Source: VXYL01 sp965243095
GTDB taxonomy: Bacteria; Pseudomonadota; Gammaproteobacteria; Pseudomonadales; Azotimanducaceae
Reading direction: 5' to 3'
Length of the DNA: 64,000 bases
Assembly: GCA_965243095.1 (NCBI GenBank)
Contig: OZ251530.1
Location: 2,108,001-2,172,000, forward strand
Position numbers and translations under genes: made by a program. The notes beneath the pieces were generated by a model. The model ran no database searches and was not told where the DNA came from. It worked only from the letters and a program-made list of their open reading frames with translations. Each line of letters begins with the position of its first letter. Position 1 is the first letter of the stretch. Positions 44,380 to 53,217 of this stretch are shown here, piece after piece.

Positions 44380-45371
44380 TGGCGCACCTCGGCGAACACG
44401 GTCATGCCCGGGGTGAGGCTGGACGGCACCTCCGCCAACGGTTCGGCCACCAGTTCGAAGTAGCCGCCGGCGCTCCATTCCTCGCGGGTTGCCGCCTGCT
44501 TGGACGTCCAATGCACTTGCGCCGGCAAGGTCGTCCCGGGCAGCGCGTCCGGCGCGACCAGGAGTTCCGTGCCGGCCGGCAGGGCGCGGATGTCCGCCTC
44601 GTGAACCCAGAAGCGAAAGCGCAACGCCGCGCCGCTGGTCACCTTGGCGATCTGCGCGGTGGGTTGCAAGGTTTCGCCGGCGAACACCTTGTTGCCGGTG
44701 AACTCGCTCTCGCTGTGGAGGAACACGCCGCCGCGATCCGCTTGGATTTCCGCGCGTTCGATGGCTGCGCGCATCCGCTCGTGTTGCGCCTGCGCCGCGG
44801 CGGTGCGCATTTCCGCCAGCGCCAAAGTACCGGCGCGCGCCGTGCGTTCATCCGCGAGCGCCGCCTCGGCGCGTTCGAGGGTGTGCAGCGCGACGCCGAG
44901 GCGCAGCTGGGCGTTGTCGTGATCGAGCTGGCGGGTCGCGGCGGCCGGCAGCTCGGCGTCGATGCGCGCCAAGCGCACTTCGGATTCGGCTTCCACCAGC
45001 GCTCTCTCGGCGTCCAGCACGGCCAGCGCCGTTTCGGCGTCGGCGCGTTGCGCCTCGAGGCCGCGGCGTTCCAAGTCCATCTCGGCGGTCTCGGCTTGGG
45101 CAATGAGATCGCCCGGGTCCAGCCGCACGACCACATCGCCGGCGGCCACCGCCGCGCCTTCCGGCGCGAGCCAGGCGATGCGCCGCTGCCAAGCGCCGGG
45201 CAAGCGCGGCATCTCGATCACCTGCGATTCGCCATCGTCCACCACGCCGGTGAGATAGGGCGGCGCGGCGTGGGTGCCGAGGGCCGCGACCATGGCGCTG
45301 AGCGCGAGCGCCAAGCGTCGGCTGCTGTTGGCGCGGGCATCACGGTGCCGTCTTTCAATGGCGCGCGTCAC
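44376..45371 (-). CDS. Periplasmic adaptor (HlyD-like), first in the operon
   Basis: 331-aa exported protein, signal sequence LALALSAMVAALGTHAA, no lipobox. Lipoyl-like GAAVAAGDVVVRLDPGD, an Ala/Glu/Arg-rich coiled coil (about 85-205), then IQADRGGVFLHSESEFTGN and a beta-barrel segment ending SSLTPGMTVFAEVRQ. The GTG start at 45371 overlaps the ATPase gene by 17 bases. Three distinct adaptors in one operon is unusual; this one lacks the C-terminal membrane-proximal domain. Confidence 0.8.
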   Translation of the reverse strand: MTRAIERRHRDARANSSRRLALALSAMVAALGTHAAPPYLTGVVDDGESQVIEMPRLPGAWQRRIAWLAPEGAAVAAGDVVVRLDPGDLIAQAETAEMDLERRGLEAQRADAETALAVLDAERALVEAESEVRLARIDAELPAAATRQLDHDNAQLRLGVALHTLERAEAALADERTARAGTLALAEMRTAAAQAQHERMRAAIERAEIQADRGGVFLHSESEFTGNKVFAGETLQPTAQIAKVTSGAALRFRFWVHEADIRALPAGTELLVAPDALPGTTLPAQVHWTSKQAATREEWSAGGYFELVAEPLAEVPSSLTPGMTVFAEVRQ

Positions 45372-46041
45372 GTTCCACCTTCCCGTCGCGCATGTGGATG
45401 ACGCGATGCGCGTGCGCCGCCACGTCGTCGTCGTGGGTGACCATCAGGATGGTCTGGCCGTCGCGGTTCAAGTCGCCGAGCAGCGCCATCGTCTCCGCGG
45501 AAGTCTTGGAATCCAGGTTGCCAGTGGGCTCGTCGGCGAGCAACAGCGACGGTTCGGCGACGAGGGCGCGGGCGATGGCGACGCGCTGCCGCTGGCCGCC
45601 GGACAGCTGGTTCGGCTTGTGGTGCAGCCGATCCGTCAAGCCGAGGCGGTCGAGCAGAACGGGCGCCCGCCGCCGGCCTTCCTCCGCCCAACCATCGGCG
45701 TAGCGCAGCGGCAGCAGCGTGTTCTGCAACGCCGTCATGCGCGGCAACAGGTGGAAACTCTGGAACACGAAGCCAATGTAGCGGTTGCGCAGCGCGGAAA
45801 GCTGCGCATCGTCCATGCTCGACACCGCCTGATCCAGCAAGTGATAGTCGCCACCGTCCGCCCGATCCAAGCAGCCAAGAATGTTCATCAACGTGGATTT
45901 GCCCGACCCGGACGGCCCCATCACCGCCACGAACGCCCCTGCTTCCACGCGCAGATCCACATGATCGAGGGCATGCACCGCCGCATCGCCCACTTGGAAC
46001 GTGCGGCACAGATCCGATGTGGCAATGACCGGGGCTGGCAT
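45355..46041 (-). CDS. ABC transporter ATPase (MacB/LolD type)
   Basis: 228-aa ATPase. Walker A GPSGSGKST (42-50), signature LSGGQRQRVAIARAL (146-160), Walker B LLLADEPTGNLDS (167-179) and switch His203 in VTHD. The LolD/MacB subfamily is indicated by the MNILGCLDR and FVFQSFHLLPRMTALQN motifs. It energises the permease encoded three genes downstream. First gene of the exporter operon; the 102-base gap upstream probably holds the promoter. Confidence 0.93.
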   Translation of the reverse strand: MPAPVIATSDLCRTFQVGDAAVHALDHVDLRVEAGAFVAVMGPSGSGKSTLMNILGCLDRADGGDYHLLDQAVSSMDDAQLSALRNRYIGFVFQSFHLLPRMTALQNTLLPLRYADGWAEEGRRRAPVLLDRLGLTDRLHHKPNQLSGGQRQRVAIARALVAEPSLLLADEPTGNLDSKTSAETMALLGDLNRDGQTILMVTHDDDVAAHAHRVIHMRDGKVERDARH

Positions 46042-46143
46042 GGGATTGCAAAATGGCGGCACCGTCAAACCGGCGCTTCTCAATCGAGTGAGCGTAACAC
46101 AACCTCGGGACGCGCCCGGGCACTGCACGTCCGCCGCGCACAC

Positions 46144-47850
46144 TCACTCGGCGCGGTTCGCCGCGCCGGCGAAAAACAAGCCTTGGTGCTGTCGCCAAGC
46201 GCGCTGGTGGTAGTTGTACACCGCATGGCTGCCGAGGCGGTTGGCGCGGATGGCGTCCAACTCGTCGAAGTAGCCGGCGGGGAAGGCGAAGGCGGCGGTT
46301 AGCAAGGCGCTGTTCAGCCAGCCATCCGGGGGCGCGTTCGGGGCTGCCGCGATGCGGGCGGAAGGGGGCGCGCCGGCGACGGTGCCGATGCTCCAGCCCC
46401 ATTCGCCGAAGCTCGGCACGTTGGCGCGGTACTGCTCGGTTTGGAAACCGGCCAACGTCAGCGTCTTGCCGATGGAGAGGAACGCCGCCTTGGCGTGGAA
46501 CGGCGAAGTGGACTGCGTGGCGAAGGCGCCGTCGGGAGCGAGCAGTTGGCGCACACGGGCGTAGAAGTGGTCGCTGTAGAGGCGGCTCAAGTCCGGGTGG
46601 TGGGGGTCTGGCAGGTCCGCGATCACCGCGTCGAAGCGCACGCCGGTTGCGGCCAAGCGCTCCACTTCCACGAAGGCGTCGCCTTCGATCACTGCTACGC
46701 GCGGGTCGGCCAGCGCGTTCTCGTTCAGGCCCGTCAAGGCGCGGCTAAGCCACTCCGGCGCGTCCGCGTCTTCGCCGCGAAACAGGCGCAGCAGCAGCGG
46801 GTCGATATCGATGAGGGTCACCGCCTTGGGTTGCCAGCGCAGCACGTCGCGCAGCGCCAAGCCGTCGCCACCGCCGAGGATCAGCACGTTGTCGCGGCGG
46901 TTGGCGGCCAGCATGGCGGGCGTTGTGAGATAGGCGTGGTACACGCGCTCGTCGTTGGAGGCGAACTGCAAGGCGCCGTTCAAGTAGAGGCTGGTGACGT
47001 CCGGTTGGCCGGCGGCGGTGTGGCGTTTGGTAACCACGATGTTCTGGTGCGGCGTTTGCAGTCGATAGACCACGCGATCCTTGAACAACGTGTCGCCGAG
47101 ATTCGCCATCCACTCGGTGCCGAACACGGCCAGCACCACCAGCAGCCCGGCGAGCGCGCCGTGCCCGGCCCACAACGCCCGCGCTGGCCGCAGCGGTTGG
47201 CGATACAGCACCAGAAAACCCACGCCCACCAGCGTGTTCACCGCCGCCGCGCCCACGGCGGCGTACACGATGGGCATTTGCAGGCACACCAGCACCCACA
47301 CCGCGGCGCCGACGCCGGCGCCGATGTAGTCGGCGCCGTAGATCGTGCCGAGGTTGTGTTGCAGATGCCGGGCGTGAACGTGCTCGCGCACCCGGGCGAT
47401 CAGCGGAATCTCCATGCCGATGAGAAAGCCGATGCCGAAGCCGGCCACGAAGGGTAGAAAGCGCGACGCCGTCACCAAGGCCGCGGCGAGACCCCCATCC
47501 AACGAAATCGAAGCGTCCAAGCCGTACACCGAGCGCAACCACTCCGGCAGCGAGTAGGCGAGCGCCACCGCGCCGGAAAGCAGCAGCACCGAGGTGCCGC
47601 CGAGGACGGCGATGGCAAGCTCCAGCCACGCGAAGCCGCGGTAGATGCTCGCAATCCACTTGGCGGCGAACGCGCCAAGGCCCATCGCCACGATCATCAG
47701 GCCAATCATGGCGTACAGCGTGGGTTCCACCGCGCCGAGCACGCGCCCGGCGTAGTGGGCCATCAGGTATTCGTAAACCAGGCCGCAGGCCGCGACCAAC
47801 CCCATCGCGCCCAGCAGCGCCGCATCGTGCAGGCGGGTGTTGCGGGCCAC
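46144..47850 (-). CDS. speE: Membrane-bound spermidine synthase-like aminopropyltransferase
   Basis: 568-aa protein: an N-terminal half of about seven helices and a C-terminal SpeE-like Rossmann domain with NVLILGGGDGLALRDVLRW (near residue 325), a LIDIDP strand end and VIADLPDPHHPDLSRLYS (catalytic Asp region). It would transfer an aminopropyl group from decarboxylated AdoMet to a polyamine acceptor at the membrane. GTG start at 47850. It is the last gene of a set with speD, a lipoprotein gene and a DUF350 gene, an association seen in other bacteria. Confidence 0.87.
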   Translation of the reverse strand: MARNTRLHDAALLGAMGLVAACGLVYEYLMAHYAGRVLGAVEPTLYAMIGLMIVAMGLGAFAAKWIASIYRGFAWLELAIAVLGGTSVLLLSGAVALAYSLPEWLRSVYGLDASISLDGGLAAALVTASRFLPFVAGFGIGFLIGMEIPLIARVREHVHARHLQHNLGTIYGADYIGAGVGAAVWVLVCLQMPIVYAAVGAAAVNTLVGVGFLVLYRQPLRPARALWAGHGALAGLLVVLAVFGTEWMANLGDTLFKDRVVYRLQTPHQNIVVTKRHTAAGQPDVTSLYLNGALQFASNDERVYHAYLTTPAMLAANRRDNVLILGGGDGLALRDVLRWQPKAVTLIDIDPLLLRLFRGEDADAPEWLSRALTGLNENALADPRVAVIEGDAFVEVERLAATGVRFDAVIADLPDPHHPDLSRLYSDHFYARVRQLLAPDGAFATQSTSPFHAKAAFLSIGKTLTLAGFQTEQYRANVPSFGEWGWSIGTVAGAPPSARIAAAPNAPPDGWLNSALLTAAFAFPAGYFDELDAIRANRLGSHAVYNYHQRAWRQHQGLFFAGAANRAE

Positions 47851-47943
47851 TTCGTGGCTCCGGCGATAAGCCGTTCTTGGGCTTGGCGGGCGTTGCGGAA
47901 GAGTGGTGGGAATCGAAGTCCGCAGTGCTTCTCACCCGGCGGC

Positions 47944-48840
47944 TCACCCGGCGGCGGCGCGGATGATGAGGCCGACGCCCACGAACACCGCCGCTTCGAT
48001 GGCGGCCACGCCCACGTTGCGCTGCCGGTCCACTTCGTCCACCACGTCCACGCCGCGCAGAATCACCGCCTGCGCCAGCATGGAGAGCGCCAGCAGCACC
48101 GCGGCCAGCACCACCGCCCACACCAACCACGCCACATAGGCGAGCCAAGCGGCGGCGGCCACGCCGGCGACGAACGACACCATGCCGCCGGCGGCGGAAG
48201 CGGCCAGCGCCGTGCCGACCAGATGCCCGGCGTAGCGCACGGCCAGCGCCGTGTTGCCGTTCTCGATGGCGGACTGCCAGCGTTCCCCGTCATTGCGCTT
48301 GGCGTAGATGCCGGCGCGCACGCGAGTGACCGCGAGGAGGACGGCGAGCGCCAGCACATACGTCGCCACCACGGAGATCAACCCTTGCACCAAGTCGTCG
48401 CCCGCCCAGTTGATCGCGCCGTTGATCAACACGCCGATGGCAACCAGATTGGCCGCCTGCACCGTGCCGGCGGCGGCGTTCCGCGCCTTGATCGCGCTCT
48501 TCACCGAGAACTTGTGGAACATCACGAGATCGTTGAAGACGATGCCGAGCTTGAGCAGCACCAAACCGACCACCGCGAACGCCGCCACCGTGCCGGCCTC
48601 GGTGCGATAGTCCAGCGCGGATTCGCCAGCCGTCGCCGCGGCCAGCACCAGCGCCACCGCCACCGCGCCGCCGGCGAGCGCCACGCCGAAGGCGAGATTG
48701 TCCTTTTCCGCCAGTTCGTCGCGCGTGTCCACGCCGAACAGCGCCCCGGCGCCGTAGCGCAGGGCGCACATCGCCGCCACGGCGATCGCCAAGTTCAACG
48801 CCACGACGCCCCACAGCCACAGGCTCAACGAATCGATCAT
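47944..48840 (-). CDS. DUF350 membrane protein with two DUF350 repeats
   Basis: 298-aa inner-membrane protein with about eight helices in two similar halves; each begins a cycle of the type KDNLAFGVALAGGAVAVALV (first) and NGNTALAVRYAGHLVGTALA (second). DUF350 proteins often sit beside speD/speE-like genes. Their role is unknown, possibly polyamine-related membrane protection or transport (inference). It lies 44 bases downstream of the lipoprotein gene and 93 bases before speE. Confidence 0.82.
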   Translation of the reverse strand: MIDSLSLWLWGVVALNLAIAVAAMCALRYGAGALFGVDTRDELAEKDNLAFGVALAGGAVAVALVLAAATAGESALDYRTEAGTVAAFAVVGLVLLKLGIVFNDLVMFHKFSVKSAIKARNAAAGTVQAANLVAIGVLINGAINWAGDDLVQGLISVVATYVLALAVLLAVTRVRAGIYAKRNDGERWQSAIENGNTALAVRYAGHLVGTALAASAAGGMVSFVAGVAAAAWLAYVAWLVWAVVLAAVLLALSMLAQAVILRGVDVVDEVDRQRNVGVAAIEAAVFVGVGLIIRAAAG

Positions 48841-48884
48841 GGGCGGGTCTCTCCTTTGGTTGCTCGCGCTTGGGCGGTTCCGCG

Positions 48885-49886
48885 CTACTTGCCGCGCCTG
48901 GGCCCGCGGAAGCCCCCGCCGCCGAAGCCGCGCACGGACGCCGGCCGGCTGCTGCGCCCGCTGCTGCCGAAACGGCTCGCGCTCGAACGGCTCGGCGTCG
49001 CGCCCGGCCGGCTGCCGGTGCTGGCGAATTTCTGCCGCTGCACACTGGTGGAGGCACCTTGGCGGCGGCGCTCGTAGGGGCTGCGGAAGCTGCGGTTGCT
49101 GGACGCGAACTTCTCTTTGGCGGTGGATTGCACTTGGTTTTGCCGTTGCCGCGCCGCCGGCGAGGTGTAGTTGCGGCGGCCGTAGTCGTGGTAGTAGCTG
49201 TAGTCGCGCCCGCCGGCCCAAGCGCCGTAGCCGACGCGCGGGCCGCCGAGCAGGTCGCGGATGAGCGCGTACTGGCCGTACCACACCCAGAACGAGTTGC
49301 CGCCGGAATCCGTGCGCCACTGGCCGTAGTTCGGATTGCCCACCAGCTGGCTGCCGGGCCCGAAGTCGCCGGCGTTGTTGGCGCTGCGGGACGCGCTGGC
49401 GGGGGCGGCGTCCACCCGCGGCAGTGCGCCGTCGGAAAGATCCGCCAGCACGTTGAGCGGGTCGCTCAAGGCGCGGTTGAACTCGGCCGGATCCACCGCC
49501 CCGGCGAGACTCTCCAGCTCCTCGGCCACGGGAAGATATTCCTGTTGCGCGGCGCCGGACGCCGGCAAGCGGGCGCGCAACTCCTGCGCACGGGTGGCGA
49601 TGCCTTGGTACAGCGTGCCTTGGCGGGTGGCCTCGCGGGCCAAGACGCGGGTGAGGTCGCGCAGTTCCGGCTTGGCTTGCTCCACCTTCGCCGCGTACTG
49701 TTTGATCAAGGCGGCGTTGCGCACATCGCCGCTGTCGAGCTGCTTGCCGAGGCGTTCGACCGCACCTTCCAGCCGGGCGGTGGCGGCCTCCACGCGGACG
49801 TGCAAGCCGCCGTCGCCGCAGGCCGCGAGGCCAAGCGCGACTAGCAGCAGCAAGCAGCAGCGGAGCTTGGCGGCGGCCTTAGCCAA
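48885..49886 (-). CDS. Lipoprotein with coiled coil and Ser/Arg/Gly-rich tail
   Basis: 333-aa predicted lipoprotein (CLLLLVALGLAAC, lipobox LAAC). A helical segment (about 30-140) is followed by a conserved-looking aromatic block GGNSFWVWYGQYALIRDLLG and YYHDYGRRNYTSP. A basic, Ser/Arg/Gly-rich, probably disordered C-terminus ends RGFGGGGFRGPRRGK. Family not recognised. The TTG start at 49886 is inferred from GGAG eight bases upstream and from its 8-base overlap with the speD end; other starts are poor. The basic tail could bind nucleic acid or anionic surface polymers. Confidence 0.7.
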   Translation of the reverse strand: MAKAAAKLRCCLLLLVALGLAACGDGGLHVRVEAATARLEGAVERLGKQLDSGDVRNAALIKQYAAKVEQAKPELRDLTRVLAREATRQGTLYQGIATRAQELRARLPASGAAQQEYLPVAEELESLAGAVDPAEFNRALSDPLNVLADLSDGALPRVDAAPASASRSANNAGDFGPGSQLVGNPNYGQWRTDSGGNSFWVWYGQYALIRDLLGGPRVGYGAWAGGRDYSYYHDYGRRNYTSPAARQRQNQVQSTAKEKFASSNRSFRSPYERRRQGASTSVQRQKFASTGSRPGATPSRSSASRFGSSGRSSRPASVRGFGGGGFRGPRRGK

Positions 49887-50283
49887 CGTCTTGCTCCCCG
49901 TCCACAGGTGCCGGGCGGGCCACGGAACGTATCGCAAGGCGTGTGCCCGGCGCCGCGTCGCGCAGCGCCGCGACCGCCCGATCGGCATCGCAGGCGCCGC
50001 ACATGAACACGTCGAAGGCGGCGTAGCCGGCCTCGGGCCACGTGTGTACGGTGATGTGGGACTCCGCCAGCAGCGCCACCCCGGTGACGCCCCCGGCCGT
50101 GCCGAACCCGTGCATGTGGCAGGAAAGCACGGTGGCGCCGCCGGCCTTCGCGGCGCGGCGCAACAGATTTTCCAGCGCCGCCGCATCGTAACCGGCCTGC
50201 GCCCCAAAGCACTCGACGATCAGATGCCGCCCGCCGCTCGCGGCCGCGGGAGCGCTGTGCGTATCCAGTTCGCTAGAGGACAT
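49879..50283 (-). CDS. speD: S-adenosylmethionine decarboxylase proenzyme
   Basis: Pyruvoyl enzyme that makes decarboxylated AdoMet for aminopropyl transfer. 134 aa, class 1B type. Self-cleavage occurs before Ser75 in LLAESHITVHTWPE; His80 and Cys95 (DVFMCGACD) sit at +5 and +20, as in the Thermotoga enzyme (Ser63/His68/Cys83). An upstream in-frame ATG at 50292 would add three residues. It heads the speD, lipoprotein, DUF350 and speE set. Confidence 0.92.
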   Translation of the reverse strand: MSSSELDTHSAPAAASGGRHLIVECFGAQAGYDAAALENLLRRAAKAGGATVLSCHMHGFGTAGGVTGVALLAESHITVHTWPEAGYAAFDVFMCGACDADRAVAALRDAAPGTRLAIRSVARPAPVDGEQDVG

Positions 50284-50337
50284 GGAACGCATCGTAGCGG
50301 CAGCGTGGGCAAAAGCCAAGTTGTGGTGTGGTCGCCG

Positions 50338-51318
50338 CTAGACGTAGGGTACGCCCTGCGTCTCCACATAGAGCGAATACAGCGACTGCGACCCCGTCAT
50401 GAACAGGCGGTTGCGCTTGACGCCGCCGAAACAGACGTTGGAGACCGCCTCCGGCAAGTGGATCTCGCCGATCTTCGCGCCGTCCGGCGCGAACACGTGG
50501 ACGCCGTCGAACTCATCGCCGCCCCAGCCGGCCGCGGACCAGACGTTGCCGTCCATGTCCACGCGAATGCCGTCGGAGCTGCCCTTGCCCATGTCGCAGA
50601 ACACCCGCCCGTTCGCCAGCCGCCCGCCATCCACCACGTCGAAGGCGCTGATGGTGCGCGGATGGCCGCGCTTGTGCGAGGAACCGGTGTCCACGATGTA
50701 TAGGATGGCGTAGTCCGGCGAGAACGCGAGGCCGTTGGGCTTCACCAAGGTGTCTTCCACCACCGTCGCCGCGCCGCTCGCCGGATCGATGCGATAGGTG
50801 CGCTCCGGCAACTCGAACGGCGCTTTGTGGCCCTCGTAGTTGACGTGGATGCCGTAGCCCGGGTCGGTGAACCACACGCCGCCGTCCGGATGCACCACCA
50901 CGTCGTTGGGGGCGTTCAGGCGTTTGCCGTCGAAGGAGTCCAGCAGCACCGTCACGGTGCCGTCGTGCTCGGTGCGCGTCACGCGGCGGGCACCGTGTTC
51001 GCAGGTGACGAGGCGCCCTTGGCGGTCGCGGGTGTTGCCGTTGGCGTTGTCCGCCGGCTTGCGGAACTCCGTCACGGCGCCGGTGATCTCGTCCCAGCGC
51101 AGGATGCGATCGTTGGGAATGTCGCTCCACAACAGATACCGCCCGTCGCCGAACCACACCGGGCCTTCCGCCCAGCGGCAGCCCACATGCAGCCGCTCCA
51201 CCGCGGCGCTGCCGAGCACGTACTTGCGGAAACGCCGGTCGAGAACCCGCACCGCCGGATCCGGATAGCGCACCGGCTCGCTCCAATCGCGTTCCACCGT
51301 CACCTCGTCAACAGCCAC
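50338..51318 (-). CDS. SMP-30/gluconolactonase family protein
   Basis: 326-aa six-bladed propeller of the SMP-30/gluconolactonase/LRE family. Metal-site segments are CRWAEGPVWFGDGRYL (Glu), LNAPNDVVVHPDG (Asn-Asp), VKPNGLAFSPDY (Asn) and SSDGIRVDMDGNVW (Asp-Gly). It probably hydrolyses a sugar lactone; no signal peptide is seen. GTG start at 51318. Neighbours give no pathway. Confidence 0.87.
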   Translation of the reverse strand: MAVDEVTVERDWSEPVRYPDPAVRVLDRRFRKYVLGSAAVERLHVGCRWAEGPVWFGDGRYLLWSDIPNDRILRWDEITGAVTEFRKPADNANGNTRDRQGRLVTCEHGARRVTRTEHDGTVTVLLDSFDGKRLNAPNDVVVHPDGGVWFTDPGYGIHVNYEGHKAPFELPERTYRIDPASGAATVVEDTLVKPNGLAFSPDYAILYIVDTGSSHKRGHPRTISAFDVVDGGRLANGRVFCDMGKGSSDGIRVDMDGNVWSAAGWGGDEFDGVHVFAPDGAKIGEIHLPEAVSNVCFGGVKRNRLFMTGSQSLYSLYVETQGVPYV

Positions 51319-51429
51319 GTCGCCACTCTACCCGCCGCCCGGCGCGGGAGCAAATGGCGTGCGGTGTGTGGTCGGCTATAGCCCGCGGCCACGGGATTTT
51401 GGGTGCCTGAAGACACCATGCCATTGTTC

Positions 51430-52290
51430 GGTTGGCGGCTTGTCGGCGTATTGCCCGCCGCAGAACTACGACGCGCCGGCGCCGGATCGCCTGTTCCGCA
51501 ACAACGGCGACGGCACCTTCACCGACGTGAGCGACGAGGCGGGCCTGCACTTGGCGTTCGGCAACGGTGTCGGCATCGTCGGCGGGGATTTCGACGGCGA
51601 CGCCCGCACGGACATCTATGTCGCCAACGACATGACCGTGAACCAGCTGTGGCTCAACCAAGGCGGGCTGCGGCTGCGCGACGCCGCGGTGCGCCTCGGC
51701 GCTGGCGTGGGACGGCTACGGCACCGCGAAGGCCGGCATGGGCGTGGCCAGCGGCGATTTGGACGACGATGGCGATGTCGACGTGCTGGTGGTGAATCTC
51801 GAAGGCAAACGGACTCGCTGTTCCGCAACCAAGGCGACTGGTTCGACGACGCCACCGCGGAGTTCGCTTTGGGCGTGACGCAGCGGCATACCCGGTTCGG
51901 CGTGGCCTTGTCGGACTTCGACAACGACGGGCGGCTGGACCTGTACGAGGCGAACGGCCGCGTTTCTCCCAAGGAGAGCCGCGAAGGCGACGTGTTCGCC
52001 GAGCCGAACGACCTGTATCGCTTGGGCGCCGACCGGCGTTTCGCGTTGGTCTCGCCGGCCGGCGGCGTTGCCCAGCCGCTCGTCCACACCAGTCGCGGCT
52101 TGGCCGTGGGCGATGTGGACGACGACGGGGGTTTGGATCTGCTGATCGTCAACCGCGACGCGCCGGCCTACCTGCTGATGAACCGGGTGCCGGGGCGTGG
52201 CAACTTCGCGCGCTTTCGCGTCTTGACCCGGCACGGCCGGGACGCCCACGCGGCCGGACGGTAACGCTTCCCAAGGCCAAGGTGCCATTG
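51430..52290 (+). pseudogene. Frameshifted CRTAC1-like (FG-GAP/ASPIC-UnbV) gene remnant
   Basis: Remnant of an extracellular FG-GAP/VCBS repeat protein of the ASPIC/UnbV kind. The first frame reads PDRLFRNNGDGTFTDVSDEA and VGGDFDGDARTDIYVANDM. From about 51699 the match continues in another frame (LAWDGYGTAKAGMGVASGDL) and returns to the first near 51808 (DSLFRNQGDWFDDATAEF), so a base seems gained and then lost. It ends abruptly at 52264 where the family normally continues (FRVLTRHGRDA). The N-terminal part and signal peptide are missing. Decay is likeliest; assembly error cannot be excluded. Confidence 0.75.
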
Positions 52291-52350
52291 GCACACGATG
52301 ATGAGGTGGAGACGAAAGGCTGTTTTTGTCTTTCCGTTCAAGCAGATGCA

Positions 52351-53217
52351 TCAATAGCTGGTGCGGCGTGACGCCTTGGGCCGAACGGGCCACGTCGGCA
52401 GCACCACCGTGTACGACGCCTTGAGGTTCTCGAAGTAGGCGCGGGCGGCTTCTTGGCGACGCTCCTCGTCGAAATCCGCGGCTACGCGGCTGGCCACCGA
52501 GGCGTAGTCCGCGCCTTGCGCCGGGGTGTGGGCGTCAACGCGAACCAGATGGACGCCGTAGCCGGATTCCATCGGGCCGCGCCAGGTGCCGTCCGCCGGC
52601 ATCGCCATCACCGCCGCGGCGAAGCCGTCGCCGAAGTCCTTTTGCACGCGGAGCGGATTCGCGTAGGCGTAGGTGCGGCCGAGCATGAACGGGTCGCCGG
52701 TGGTGCGCCAAGCGTCCGGGGCCAGCGTGGCGAGGATGCGGGCGGCATCGGCGGCAGCGTCTTCGCGTTGATCCGGGCTGAAGTAGATGTGGCTGAAGGT
52801 GATCACCGCCGGCGTTTCGTAGCGCTGCCGGTGTTTCTCGAAGTAGGCAATCAAGGCGGCTTCGTCCGGGGCGGCCAAATGAGATACGTCGTCGCTGAGC
52901 AACGAGAGCTTCTGCGCGAGGCGGCGGCGCACGATGACGTCGCCCTCGTCCAAACGCAGGCGCCGCGCTTCGCGCACAAGGATCTCTTCGCGCACATGGT
53001 CGTCGATGAGCGCCCGCATCTCGGCGTCGGAAGGCGCGCGGCCGGTTTGCGTGCGCCAGAGGGCGGCGAAGCGCTCCACTTGCGCGGGGGTTACGGTGAT
53101 CACGCGGGTTTCGTCGTCCCGCGCCAAGCCGTGCAGCACGAACACGCCCGCGCCGATGAGCAGGAACAGGCAGAGCGGATCCCGCAGCCAGCGCAGCAAG
53201 CGGCGCCCGCGCTTCAA
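52351..53217 (-). CDS. Membrane-anchored PpiC/SurA-like peptidyl-prolyl isomerase
   Basis: 288-aa protein: one N-terminal anchor (CLFLLIGAGVFVLHGLA), a SurA-N-like helical domain (ITVTPAQVERFAALWRTQTG, then LIDDHVREEILVREA), and a parvulin-like domain from about 145 (AVITFSHIYFSP, ESGYGVHLVRV). It would act as a periplasmic folding factor. The proposed TTG start at 53217 overlaps the LeuS stop (TTGA); no ATG or GTG is available in frame, so the start is uncertain. Such isomerases often sit by HupE/UreJ genes; none is seen here. Confidence 0.75.
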   Translation of the reverse strand: MKRGRRLLRWLRDPLCLFLLIGAGVFVLHGLARDDETRVITVTPAQVERFAALWRTQTGRAPSDAEMRALIDDHVREEILVREARRLRLDEGDVIVRRRLAQKLSLLSDDVSHLAAPDEAALIAYFEKHRQRYETPAVITFSHIYFSPDQREDAAADAARILATLAPDAWRTTGDPFMLGRTYAYANPLRVQKDFGDGFAAAVMAMPADGTWRGPMESGYGVHLVRVDAHTPAQGADYASVASRVAADFDEERRQEAARAYFENLKASYTVVLPTWPVRPKASRRTSY

